A DNA stretch of 16,206 nucleotides from CAZBZG01 sp964496245 (GCA_964496245.1 CAZBZG010000082.1:1-16206), one strand, 5' to 3'. Counted from the stretch's first letter, positions 7,259 through 15,145 are shown. Notes: a model not told the origin generated them from the sequence alone. A program made the numbers and translations.

Positions 7259-7464
7259 GCCTCCGCTCCCTTGGCGGCTTCCGCCTGTTCCCGCAGAACC
7301 GTCAGCATGCGGGCGATGTCCCTGCGCAGCGTCCGGATCTGATGCGGACGCACCTCTTCTCCGAGCGCGACCTGGCACCGGAGGTCGAGCAGCTCCTGCC
7401 GGCGTTTCTCGACCTCTTCGCGGAGCGTCGCGTCGTCCATCTGGCGGAATTCCTGTGCTTTCAC
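7255..7464 (-). CDS. rpmC: 50S ribosomal protein L29
   Basis: L29 is a small two-helix protein beside the exit tunnel, close to the trigger factor and SRP docking site. The 69-residue protein has the L29 pattern: an N-terminal helix (DATLREEVEKRRQELLDLR), a loop, then IRTLRRDIARMLTVLREQ. The start is GTG and overlaps the rplP stop as GTGA. A GGAGG sits eight bases upstream. The alanine-rich tail (AEAAKGAEA) is slightly long. Confidence 0.94.
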   Translation of the reverse strand: MKAQEFRQMDDATLREEVEKRRQELLDLRCQVALGEEVRPHQIRTLRRDIARMLTVLREQAEAAKGAEA

Positions 7465-7883
7465 AGTGCGTGCCTCCGCAGGGCCATGCAGGTCTTTACC
7501 GGCAGCTTGTAGGCCTGCCGCCGAAAGGCCTCCCGCGCCACCTCCTCATCCACGCCTCCGATCTCGAACAGGATGGTCCCGGCCTTGACCGGTGCGAACC
7601 AGTAATCGACCTCGCCCTTGCCTTTTCCCATGCGGGTCTCGGCCGCGGTCTTGGTGGCCGACTTGTGGGGGAAGATGCGGATGAAGAGCTTCCCGTTCCC
7701 GGCCACCACGCGCGTGGCGGCCACGCGGGCCGCCTCGATCTGGTTGGCGGTGATCCAGCCCGGCTCGAGCGCTTGGATGCCGTACTCGCCGAACGCCACA
7801 TAGTTGCCTGACGTGGCTTTCTTGCCCTGCAGACGTCCGCGGTGGAACTTGCGGTGCTTGACTCGTTTGGGCATCAGTGCCAC
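7461..7883 (-). CDS. rplP: 50S ribosomal protein L16
   Basis: L16 supports the A-site tRNA and the peptidyl-transferase region. Conserved stretches are MPKRVKHRKFHRGRLQG, GEYGIQALEPGWITANQIEAAR, IRIFPHKSATKTAAETRMGK and GKGEVDYWFAPVKAGTILFE. GTG at 7883 gives an N-terminus MALMPKRVK, lies one base after the rpsC stop and has GGAGGAG seven bases upstream, so it is preferred. ATG at 7874 is the alternative and lacks a well-spaced ribosome binding site. The product is 140 residues. Confidence 0.95.
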   Translation of the reverse strand: MALMPKRVKHRKFHRGRLQGKKATSGNYVAFGEYGIQALEPGWITANQIEAARVAATRVVAGNGKLFIRIFPHKSATKTAAETRMGKGKGEVDYWFAPVKAGTILFEIGGVDEEVAREAFRRQAYKLPVKTCMALRRHAL

Positions 7884-7884
7884 G

Positions 7885-8532
7885 TCACTTCTCCTCCACG
7901 ATTTCTTCGCCCACGTCACCCTTGTACAGCCAGACCTTGACGCCGATGTGGCCCATGGTGGTTCGTGCCTCGACGCAGGCGTAGTCGATCACGGCGCGCA
8001 GTTTCTGCAGCGGCAGGTTGCCGATGGTGTAGCCGTCGGAGCGGGCGATCTCCGCGCCGCCCAGACGCCCCGAGCAGCGGACCTTGATGCCGGAGACCCC
8101 GGCCTGGAGGCTGGTCTCGACGGCCTTCTTCATCGCTCGGCGGTAATTCGTCCGTTTGGAGAGCTGCTCGGCGATGCCTTCGGCCACGAGCTGGGCGTTG
8201 AGTTCGGGGCGCGTGATCTCGCGGATTTTGATGGAGACCTTCTTGTCGACCAAACGCTGGAGGTCCTCGCGCAGCCGGTCCACCTCGGCTCCGCGGCGGC
8301 CGATGACCACGCCTGGCCGTGCTGTGTGGATCAGGACCTCCACCTCGTCCTCGGTCCGCTCGATCTCGGTCTTGGCGATGCCGGCGAACGCGAGATTCTT
8401 CTTGAGGTACCGCCGGATCTGGTAATCCTCCACCAGGTACCGGCCGAAGTCCTTCTTGTTTGCGTACCACCGCGAATCCCAGTCCCGCGTGATGCCGGTC
8501 CGAAAGCCGATGGGGTGAACCTTCTGTCCCAC
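7885..8532 (-). CDS. rpsC: 30S ribosomal protein S3
   Basis: S3 lines the mRNA entry tunnel and, in E. coli, contributes to helicase activity. The 215-residue protein starts MGQKVHPIGFRTGITRDWDSRWYA (GTG start), with GGAGG five bases upstream. A KH domain follows with VVIGRRGAEVDRLRED in place of the GxxG loop. The C-domain includes GIAEQLSKRTNYRRAMKKAV and GRLGGAEIARSDGY. The length is in the normal 210-240 range. It is separated from rplV by 41 nt, which includes a C-rich run on the coding strand. Confidence 0.96.
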   Translation of the reverse strand: MGQKVHPIGFRTGITRDWDSRWYANKKDFGRYLVEDYQIRRYLKKNLAFAGIAKTEIERTEDEVEVLIHTARPGVVIGRRGAEVDRLREDLQRLVDKKVSIKIREITRPELNAQLVAEGIAEQLSKRTNYRRAMKKAVETSLQAGVSGIKVRCSGRLGGAEIARSDGYTIGNLPLQKLRAVIDYACVEARTTMGHIGVKVWLYKGDVGEEIVEEK

Positions 8533-8573
8533 GATGTCCTCCGCTGTGCAGGGTCCCCGTGCGGGGGGGGCGC

Positions 8574-8918
8574 CTACTCCTCTTCCTCGAGCACGTTCAG
8601 CTCGACAGTGATGTGGCTGCGCCGCCGCAGGATCTGGGCCGCCGATCCACGCGCGCGCGGCCGCCAGCGCTTGAGACGCAGCCCGTCGTCCACCTGCGCC
8701 TTGCTCACGTACAGGTTGTCCACGTCCGTCACCCCCCGGTCTTCCGCGTTGGCCTGTGCCGAACGCAGGAGTTTCGTGATCATGCGGGCGGCGCGTTGCG
8801 GCTGGAGTTGCAGCGTGCGCAGCGCGTCGTTCAGGCTCCTGCCGCGGATGAGGTCGATCACCAGCCGCGCCTTGCGCGGGGACACCGGGGAATGTTTGTG
8901 ACGCGCGACGTACGGCAT
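8574..8918 (-). CDS. rplV: 50S ribosomal protein L22
   Basis: L22 places a long beta-hairpin into the nascent-peptide exit tunnel, where changes can give macrolide resistance. The 114-residue product shows SPRKARLVIDLIRGRSLNDA at the start and SAQANAEDRG in the middle. The hairpin region LKRWRPRARGSAAQILRRRSHI is ungapped. The end is acidic (VLEEEE). An AAGGA lies about 12 bases before the ATG. The gene follows rpsS by 8 nt. Confidence 0.95.
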   Translation of the reverse strand: MPYVARHKHSPVSPRKARLVIDLIRGRSLNDALRTLQLQPQRAARMITKLLRSAQANAEDRGVTDVDNLYVSKAQVDDGLRLKRWRPRARGSAAQILRRRSHITVELNVLEEEE

Positions 8919-8926
8919 AAGAGTCT

Positions 8927-9211
8927 CTATTCCTTCCCTGCGGGCCGGGCTGCGGTGCGGGAGTGGCCGCGGTGGACTCGCGTGGGGGCGAACTCGCCGA
9001 ACTTGTGCCCCACCATGGACTCGGTCACGAAAACGCCGACGAACTTGTGTCCGTCGTGCACGGCGAAGTTGTGCCCCACGAACTCGGGCGCGATCATGGA
9101 TGCGCGCGCCCAGGTCTTGATGGGGTCGCGCGCGCCGGTCACCTGCTGTTTGCTCACCTTCTTCAGGAGCTTTTCGTCGACGTAGGGACCCTTCTTGACG
9201 GATCGACCCAT
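8927..9211 (-). CDS. rpsS: 30S ribosomal protein S19
   Basis: S19 sits in the small-subunit head next to S13. The 94-residue protein has RSVKKGPYVDEKLLKKV at the start, then KTWARASMIAPEFVGHNFAVHDG and the signature VTESMVGHKFGEFAPTR. The ATG is six bases after GAGGA and three bases after the rplB stop, so coupling is likely. Nothing is unusual. Confidence 0.96.
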   Translation of the reverse strand: MGRSVKKGPYVDEKLLKKVSKQQVTGARDPIKTWARASMIAPEFVGHNFAVHDGHKFVGVFVTESMVGHKFGEFAPTRVHRGHSRTAARPAGKE

Positions 9212-9214
9212 GCT

Positions 9215-10054
9215 CTATCCTCGCTTCTTCTTGCGCCGGTTGATGATCATATCGTTGCTCCGGGCGCGGGGTTTGCGGGTGCGGCCTCCTTTGGCGTAGA
9301 CACCCGAAGGGCTGACGAAATCCCGTCCCCCGGCCCGGCGTCCCTCGCCGCCGCCCAAAGGATGGTCCACGGGGTTCATGGTGCTGCCGCGCACGCGGGG
9401 CCGCCGTCCCTTGTGCCGCGAACGGCCGGCTTTGCCCACCTTGACCATGGCGTGGTCCAGGTTGCCGAGCATGCCGATGGTCGCGCGGCAGCGCTGGTGC
9501 ACGCGGCGCATCTCACCCGAAGGGAGGAGCAGCACCGCGTGGGCGCCCTCTTTGGCCATGAGCGTCGCCTGCATGCCGGCCGACCGGGCGAGCTTGGCGC
9601 CGCGACCGGGATCGAGTTCGATGTTGTGGACGTTCAGGCCCATGGGAATGCGCGCCAGCGGCATGCAGTTGCCCGTTTCGGGTTCGGCGTCTTCCCCGCT
9701 CATGACGTGGGTGCCGACCGTGAGGCCCACGGGCGCCAGAATGTAGCGCTTCGTGCCGTCGGCATAGTGTAGCAGGGCGATGCGCGCACTGCGCATGGGA
9801 TCGTACTCGATGGCGGCCACGCGCGCCGTCACCCCGTCCTTGTCGTTGCGTTTGAAGTCGATCTGCCGGATCTTGCGGCGGTGACCGCCGCCCCGGTGAC
9901 GTACCGTGATGACGCCGCGGTGGTTGCGCCCGCCCGTCTTGGCAACGGACTTGACCAAGGACTTCTCCGGGCTCTTCTTCGTGATCTCGGAGAAGTCGAG
10001 CGTGGTCTTGTGCCGCTGGCCGGGCGTGACGGGCTTGTATTTCCGGATGGCCAT
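9215..10054 (-). CDS. rplB: 50S ribosomal protein L2
   Basis: L2 is essential for subunit joining and peptidyl-transferase activity. The 279-residue product has SGGRN-like GGRNHRGVITVRHRGGGHRR, the EYDPMRSARIALLHYADG core and LARSAGMQATLMAKEGA. The catalytic-region motif reads NPVDHPLGGGEGR. The histidine equivalent to E. coli H229 is kept, but the next histidine of the usual HPHGGGEG is leucine. The tail is basic (NRRKKKRG). GGGAG lies five bases before the ATG, and the gene follows rplW by 14 nt. Confidence 0.96.
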   Translation of the reverse strand: MAIRKYKPVTPGQRHKTTLDFSEITKKSPEKSLVKSVAKTGGRNHRGVITVRHRGGGHRRKIRQIDFKRNDKDGVTARVAAIEYDPMRSARIALLHYADGTKRYILAPVGLTVGTHVMSGEDAEPETGNCMPLARIPMGLNVHNIELDPGRGAKLARSAGMQATLMAKEGAHAVLLLPSGEMRRVHQRCRATIGMLGNLDHAMVKVGKAGRSRHKGRRPRVRGSTMNPVDHPLGGGEGRRAGGRDFVSPSGVYAKGGRTRKPRARSNDMIINRRKKKRG

Positions 10055-10068
10055 GGAGACTCCCGTTC

Positions 10069-10350
10069 CTACCGCAATGCTTCGATGGCCTGTTCCTTGT
10101 CCAGGCGTACGATGGCTTTCTTCCAGGGTTGGGTCCGGCCGTACAGACGGCCGTACCGGCGCAGCTTGGAGGGCATCATGACGGTGCGCACGCCGACGAC
10201 TTTGACGTGCCAGATGGCCTCGACCGCCGCGCGGATGTCGGTCTTGGTGGCGTTGGCGTCGACCTCGAACACGTAGGTGTTGTGTTCTTCGACGTATCGA
10301 TGTCCCTTCTCGGAACTATGGGGGCGCCGGATCACGCGATGGGGTTCCAT
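10069..10350 (-). CDS. rplW: 50S ribosomal protein L23
   Basis: L23 surrounds the exit tunnel and is the docking site for trigger factor and SRP. At 93 residues it has normal length. It starts with VIRRPHSSEKGHRYVEEHNTYVFEVD, then ATKTDIRAAVEAIWHVKVVGVRT, and ends GRTQPWKKAIVRL. The start shares one base with the rplD stop (TGATG), and AAGGAG lies eight bases upstream inside rplD. This indicates termination-reinitiation coupling. Confidence 0.95.
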   Translation of the reverse strand: MEPHRVIRRPHSSEKGHRYVEEHNTYVFEVDANATKTDIRAAVEAIWHVKVVGVRTVMMPSKLRRYGRLYGRTQPWKKAIVRLDKEQAIEALR

Positions 10351-10970
10351 CAGCAGAGCTCCTTGGGGATCGCTTCCAGCGCCGCCTTGGTGATCAGGAT
10401 GTTCTTGCGCAGCAGGACGCCGCAGGCATTCAGTTCGGTGAGGAGGGAGAGGTCGGTGCGGGGAATGTTGCGGAGGCTCTTCCAGAGAGGCTCGCTACGG
10501 GCGTCTACCACGACCAGGCACCCCCCGTCGACCTTGAGATTGCGCAGGGCTTCGGCCATCTCCTTGGTCTTGGGCTGGGGCATGGCGAGTTCGTCCACGA
10601 CCACGACCTCGCCGTCCCGGAACTTGCCGAGCAGGGCGCTCCGCGTGGCGGCGCGACGGGCGCGCTTGCTCATGTGCTGGGCATAGCTACGCGGCTTGGG
10701 GCCGTGGGCGATGGCTCCGCCCCGGCTGCCCACGCGCCGCCGGCTTCCCATGCGGGCGAGCCCTGTCCCCTTTTGCCGGTGGGGCTTGCGCGTGGTGCCC
10801 ACCACGTCCCGCTGGCCCTTGGTCGAAGCGGTGCCGCGTCGCTGGTTGGCCTGATACATGACCACGGCCTGGTGCAGCAGACGCATGTTGACGAACTTCC
10901 CCAGACACGAGGTGTCGAAGTCGAGCGTCTCGACTACGTTGCCTTGTCTGTCGTGCACAGGCAGTTCCAT
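10350..10970 (-). CDS. rplD: 50S ribosomal protein L4, first gene of the cluster
   Basis: L4 is an early-assembly protein with a loop in the exit tunnel. In E. coli it is also the feedback repressor of the S10 operon. The 206-residue product begins MELPVHDRQGNVVETLDF. Its tunnel loop includes GTASTKGQRDVVGTTRKPHRQKGTG and ARMGSRRRVGSRGGAIAHGPKPRSY, and VVVDELAMPQPKTKEM follows. The ATG has GAGG eight bases upstream. The frame stays open into the leader (to a TTG at 11099), but that part has no L4 or L3 similarity. rpsJ and rplC, normally just upstream, are not there. Confidence 0.95.
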   Translation of the reverse strand: MELPVHDRQGNVVETLDFDTSCLGKFVNMRLLHQAVVMYQANQRRGTASTKGQRDVVGTTRKPHRQKGTGLARMGSRRRVGSRGGAIAHGPKPRSYAQHMSKRARRAATRSALLGKFRDGEVVVVDELAMPQPKTKEMAEALRNLKVDGGCLVVVDARSEPLWKSLRNIPRTDLSLLTELNACGVLLRKNILITKAALEAIPKELC

Positions 10971-10995
10971 GGGACGGGCCTCAGTAGCGCTTGCC

Positions 10996-11004
10996 AAAAA
11001 AAAA
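10996..11004 (-). promoter_or_regulatory. Nine-U run in the rplD leader
   Basis: The transcript carries nine consecutive U about 26-34 nt upstream of the rplD start codon. It could act as a pause or termination tract, or as an AU-rich element before the ribosome binding site. No stable hairpin abuts it directly, because the nearest GC-rich stems end about 20 nt earlier, so a classical intrinsic terminator is not supported. Confidence 0.4.
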
Positions 11005-11049
11005 TCCCCAACTCGAAACAGCTCCGCATGCCTATGCGCGAACCGGCAC

Positions 11050-11063
11050 CGGTGCCGTCCCGC
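11050..11063. repeat. 14-bp perfect palindrome in the rplD leader
   Basis: The sequence CGGCACCGGTGCCG is perfectly self-complementary. In RNA it can fold as a short stem with a CCGG loop, flanked by ATGCG and CGCAT that can extend it. As DNA it could be an operator. Its position about 100 nt after the predicted start favours an RNA role. Confidence 0.4.
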
Positions 11064-11072
11064 ATCCTGTCT

Positions 11073-11140
11073 GAGCGCGCGGCCATAATTTTCTCTCAAG
11101 CCGCAAGATGCAGCTCGAGCCCCACAATTATGCGCGGCTC
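11073..11140 (-). promoter_or_regulatory. Two-tier hairpin in the rplD leader
   Basis: The outer stem pairs 11126-11140 (GAGCCGCGCATAATT) with 11073-11090, 15 pairs with a bulge on the 3' side. The inner stem pairs 11109-11119 (CTCGAGCTGCA) with 11095-11105 (TGCGGCTTGAG), 11 consecutive pairs including G-U. The inner loop is UCU, or AUCUU if the last pair opens. Such an uninterrupted nested fold just after a ribosomal promoter is unlikely by chance and is a candidate protein-binding element. Confidence 0.6.
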
Positions 11141-11162
11141 AGGGCCTCATTGGGGACCCTGG

Positions 11163-11190
11163 ATTGTAATGAAGGGTCCGAAGCTGTCAA
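11163..11190 (-). promoter_or_regulatory. Sigma70-type promoter of the ribosomal-protein operon
   Basis: On the minus strand a perfect TTGACA (11185-11190) is followed after 16 bp by TACAAT (11163-11168), five of six matches to the -10 consensus. Transcription would start near 11155-11158. Upstream lies A-rich DNA, including AAAAAA at 11215-11220, which could serve as an UP element as at other strong ribosomal promoters. It is the best promoter match in the window. Confidence 0.75.
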
Positions 11191-11377
11191 CTCGTTTCTC
11201 ACCGATTTCTCGCATTTTTTCTGGGGACGCAAGGAGATGAGAACAAAGGAGTAGCTGGCAATCGTCCGGCCCGGTGGAAAGAACTTTCACGCCATTTGCA
11301 GGTGGTCGTCCGGCCCCGGCAGCCGACTGCAGGCCCGGCGCGATGCGCAGAACCTGTTGTCCGCAGGGCTTTTTCCT

Positions 11378-11406
11378 TTCCGCAGGGCCCGGCCCCCCAT
11401 TATAGT
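11378..11406 (+). promoter_or_regulatory. Possible weak promoter for dtd
   Basis: TATAGT at 11401-11406 matches five of six -10 bases. The hexamer 17 bp upstream (TTCCGC) is a poor -35. It lies about 110 nt before dtd, and no better match was found on the plus strand in this gap. Confidence 0.3.
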
Positions 11407-11436
11407 GTATACGATCTCGGACAGAGGTGGTTCAGA

Positions 11437-11467
11437 TCCGGGGGTGCGCGTCCAGAAAGACCCCGGA
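11437..11467 (+). other. Hairpin in the dtd leader
   Basis: TCCGGGG (11437-11443) pairs with CCCCGGA (11461-11467) around a 17-nt loop, about 48 nt before the dtd start. There is no T-run after it. Role unknown. Confidence 0.3.
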
Positions 11468-11514
11468 CAGGGGCGCAGGGGCCTCTGGCATACTGGCTGG
11501 AAATGGAGGTGTCC

Positions 11515-11952
11515 ATGCGTGCGGTGATTCAGCGGGTAAGCCACGCCCAGGTCGCGGTCGCAGGGAAGGTGACAGGCCGGATCAACCGGGGGGTTTTGGT
11601 GCTGCTCGGCGTGGGCCGGGAAGACGAACAGGTTCACGCCACGACGCTCGCCGGCAAGATAACCAAGCTGCGCGTCTTCGAGGACGAAGACGGCAAGATG
11701 AACCGGTCGCTCGCCCAGGTCGGCGGTGCCGTGCTCGCGGTCAGCCAGTTCACCCTGCTCGCGGACACGCGCAAGGGGAACCGGCCTTCTTTTGCGGACG
11801 CAGCACCGCCCGAGATGGCCGAACCCCTGTATGAGGCTTTCTGCAGCGAACTGGAGCGGTCGGGGTTCCCCGTGGCGCGCGGTGTCTTCGGCGCCCACAT
11901 GGACGTGAGCCTGACCAACGACGGACCGGTGACGATTTTGCTGGAGGCCTGA
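11515..11952 (+). CDS. dtd: D-aminoacyl-tRNA deacylase
   Basis: DTD hydrolyses D-aminoacyl-tRNAs (and mischarged Gly-tRNA), which keeps D-amino acids out of proteins. The 145-residue length matches the family. It begins MRAVIQRVSHAQVAVAG. The catalytic-site motif SQFTLLAD is at 77-84 and KGNRPSF at 87-93, and the cis Gly-Pro pair (G137-P138 in TNDGPVT) that gives chiral proofreading is present. A GGAGGT lies four bases before the ATG. An in-frame ATG four codons earlier overlaps that site and is less likely. It stands alone on the plus strand and converges on hisH. Confidence 0.95.
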   Translation: MRAVIQRVSHAQVAVAGKVTGRINRGVLVLLGVGREDEQVHATTLAGKITKLRVFEDEDGKMNRSLAQVGGAVLAVSQFTLLADTRKGNRPSFADAAPPEMAEPLYEAFCSELERSGFPVARGVFGAHMDVSLTNDGPVTILLEA

Positions 11953-11966
11953 GCTGGGCCCAGCTC
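11951..11966. terminator. Perfect 16-bp palindrome between convergent genes
   Basis: GAGCTGGGCCCAGCTC is perfectly self-complementary. It overlaps the dtd stop codon and fills most of the 21-bp gap to the hisH stop. The position suggests a bidirectional stem at the 3' ends of both transcripts. No T-run is present on either side, so it is not a textbook intrinsic terminator. Confidence 0.4.
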
Positions 11967-11973
11967 GACCCCC

Positions 11974-12597
11974 TTACCGTCCCGACCACGCCAGAAACCG
12001 CTCGAGAATGCCGAGACCGATCTCCCCGCTCTTCTCCGGATGGAACTGGGTGCCGAAGAGGTTGGCGCGGCCCGCAGCCGAACAGAAGCGGACGCCCGCG
12101 TAGTCGGTCTCGCAGAACACCTCCTCCGGCCGGGTGGGCACCGGGTGGTAGCTGTGCACGAAATAGCACTCGCCGTGGGCGGGGCATCCCGCGAGCAGCG
12201 GGTGGGGTTGGGCCGGTGCCACCTCGTTCCAGCCCATGTGGGGGATCTTGGCTGTGGCGCCGGGGGCGAAGGCGAAGCGCTCGACCGTGCCGGGCAGGAG
12301 TCCCAGGCAGTCCACGCCGTCGTCTTCGGCCGAGCGGTCGAAGAGCAGCTGCAGTCCGATGCAGATGGCGAGGATCGGCTTGCCCGCCTCGAATGCCTCG
12401 TGAAGCGCGCGGTCGAGGCCAAGCCGCTTCAGGGTGGCCATGCAACTCGCAGCCGATCCCACGCCCGGGAAGATCACCCGCTCGGCCCGTTCGACCACAG
12501 CCGGGTCCTGCGTGACCCGGACGTTGCCGCCCATGTGACGCACGGCGAGTTCCACGCTCGTCAGGTTCCCGGCTTCGTAGTCGAGCACGGCGATCAA
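11974..12597 (-). CDS. hisH: Imidazole glycerol phosphate synthase, glutaminase subunit
   Basis: HisH releases ammonia from glutamine and passes it to HisF in histidine (and AICAR) synthesis. The class I amidotransferase triad is complete: C79 (AICIGLQ), H186 and E188 (QFHPEKSGEIG). The oxyanion strand PGVG is at 44-47. The family N-terminus (IAVLDYEAGNLTSV) fits a TTG start at 12597, nine bases after GGAG, giving 207 residues. An ATG at 12639 overlapping the htrA stop (TGATG) would add 14 residues without family similarity. hisF, hisA and other his genes are not adjacent, so the partner must be encoded elsewhere. Confidence 0.93.
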   Translation of the reverse strand: MIAVLDYEAGNLTSVELAVRHMGGNVRVTQDPAVVERAERVIFPGVGSAASCMATLKRLGLDRALHEAFEAGKPILAICIGLQLLFDRSAEDDGVDCLGLLPGTVERFAFAPGATAKIPHMGWNEVAPAQPHPLLAGCPAHGECYFVHSYHPVPTRPEEVFCETDYAGVRFCSAAGRANLFGTQFHPEKSGEIGLGILERFLAWSGR

Positions 12598-12619
12598 GGA
12601 GACAGGCTCCGCAGGAGGG

Positions 12620-12637
12620 GGCCGGTGCAGGCCGGCC
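12620..12637 (-). other. Hairpin at the htrA-hisH junction
   Basis: GGCCGG and CCGGCC pair around a six-base loop immediately after the htrA stop. It lies in the short stretch before the preferred hisH start and could protect the upstream mRNA end or tune read-through. There is no T-run. Confidence 0.35.
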
Positions 12638-12638
12638 A

Positions 12639-14075
<1,437 letters not shown>

Positions 14076-14104
14076 GATCGGGACCTCCGGATCGCCAAGG
14101 CGCG

Positions 14105-15145
14105 TCAGTCCGTGTGCTGCTGCAACACCTCACGCAGCTCATCGGGCCGGACCAGGGCCGTGCCGATGTGGCTCACCACGCAACTCGCTGCAGCGTTGGC
14201 CAGGTGCGCGGCCTCGGGCAGGGAGAGACCGGCGCCCACCGCCAGCGCCATGCAGCCGGCCACGGTGTCGCCCGCGCCCGTAACATCAAAGACCTCCCGC
14301 TCGTAGGCGGGGATGCTTTCCACGTCGTCGTCCTTCGTGACCAGGCACATGCCCTCGCCGCCCAACGTCACCAGGGCGTGGCAGTCGAACCGGTCCCGAA
14401 TCCGCCTGGCCAGTTCTTCGGCGGGCAGGCTGAGCCGCGGGTCGAGACCGAGCAGTTCGAGGGCCTCCATGCGGTTGGGCGTGATCAAGTCGATGTTCGT
14501 GTAGAGCGGGGCGTGTTGGGGGCGGGGGTCGACGACCACGGGTTTGCCACTGGCGCCGAATTGCTCCATCAGCGGTTCGTCCACCATGCCCTTGGCGTAG
14601 TCGCTGACCAGGATGGTCTGACTCGATGCCAGCAGCGGCGCCAGCGCTTCGCGGCGTCCGTCGATGGCGCTCGCTGACAGGGGAAGGGGCGCCCATGCCC
14701 GGCCGGCGGCTGCGGCTTGTTCCTGCTCCTCGGTCGTCCGGCCGAACGGCTGCTCCCAGTCGATCCGCAGCACCTGCTGACGGCCTGCGAGCATGCGTAC
14801 TTTGAAGATGGTGCAGGGGAGAAAGCGGAACGGCGTGAGGGTGAATCCCAGATCCTCGCAGATTCGGATGAGGCGTTCGGCCGTGGGGTCGCGCCCGTCG
14901 GACCGGTCGCGGCCCACCAGGCAGGCCAGCTCGACCTCTCCGCCGAGGCTGGCGATGTTGGCGGCCACGTTGGCCGCGCCGCCGGCCCGGTCGAACTCGC
15001 GCTCCGCCCGGAGAACGGGCACAGGGGCCTCGGGGCTGATCCGGTCGACCGAGCCCACGGTGTAGCGGTCGAGCATGGCGTCGCCGGCCACAAGTACGCA
15101 TGTACCCGCCAGCCGGTCCACCAGAGACGCATCCACGGGCGCCAT
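14105..15145 (-). CDS. rfaE1: D-glycero-beta-D-manno-heptose-7-phosphate kinase
   Basis: This cytosolic PfkB/ribokinase-family enzyme phosphorylates heptose 7-phosphate to the 1,7-bisphosphate for LPS inner-core heptose. The 346-residue protein aligns with the N-terminal half of E. coli HldE: GDAMLDRY (21-28), RISPEAPVPV (35-44), GGAANVAANIASLGG (55-69), SDYAKG (181-186), TPN (222-224) and DVTGAGDT (287-294, catalytic D293). It stops where the HldE nucleotidyltransferase domain would begin, so the adenylyltransferase should be a separate gene. GAGG lies seven bases before the ATG at 15145. The frame is open further upstream, but without homology. Confidence 0.92.
   Translation of the reverse strand: MAPVDASLVDRLAGTCVLVAGDAMLDRYTVGSVDRISPEAPVPVLRAEREFDRAGGAANVAANIASLGGEVELACLVGRDRSDGRDPTAERLIRICEDLGFTLTPFRFLPCTIFKVRMLAGRQQVLRIDWEQPFGRTTEEQEQAAAAGRAWAPLPLSASAIDGRREALAPLLASSQTILVSDYAKGMVDEPLMEQFGASGKPVVVDPRPQHAPLYTNIDLITPNRMEALELLGLDPRLSLPAEELARRIRDRFDCHALVTLGGEGMCLVTKDDDVESIPAYEREVFDVTGAGDTVAGCMALAVGAGLSLPEAAHLANAAASCVVSHIGTALVRPDELREVLQQHTD

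Larger units (their letters stand above)
10971..11157 (-). promoter_or_regulatory. 5' leader of the rplD-rpmJ transcript
   Basis: The interval between the predicted transcription start (about 11155-11158) and the rplD ATG is about 185 nt. It contains a two-tier hairpin (11073-11140), a 14-bp palindrome (11050-11063), a small CGCAT/ATGCG hairpin (around 11027-11040) and a nine-U run. Its length is comparable to the E. coli S10 leader. By analogy it may mediate L4 feedback, but the structure was drawn by eye and not compared with other genomes. Confidence 0.55.
10971..11514. other. Divergent intergenic region rplD / dtd
   Basis: This 544-bp gene-free region holds the rplD promoter and leader on its left side. 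Its right part (11221-11514) shows no coding signal. It contains two short direct repeats (cgtccggccc at 11263-11272 and 11307-11316, tccgcagggc at 11360-11369 and 11379-11388), a possible weak dtd promoter and a hairpin before dtd. No remnant of rplC or rpsJ was recognised in any frame. Confidence 0.8.

Noticed and set aside
10971..11099. N-terminal extension of L4 from a TTG at 11099
   Set aside because: The extra 43 residues have no L4 similarity and would run through the structured leader and U-run. The ATG at 10970 has a good ribosome binding site and the family N-terminus.
11350..11380. Possible terminator (CCTG stem then GCTTTTTCCTTT)
   Set aside because: The stem is only four pairs, and no plus-strand gene lies upstream that would need it.
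11287..11898. 203-residue minus-strand frame opposite dtd
   Set aside because: It is antisense to a clear dtd gene, has no recognisable domain and no ribosome binding site of note.
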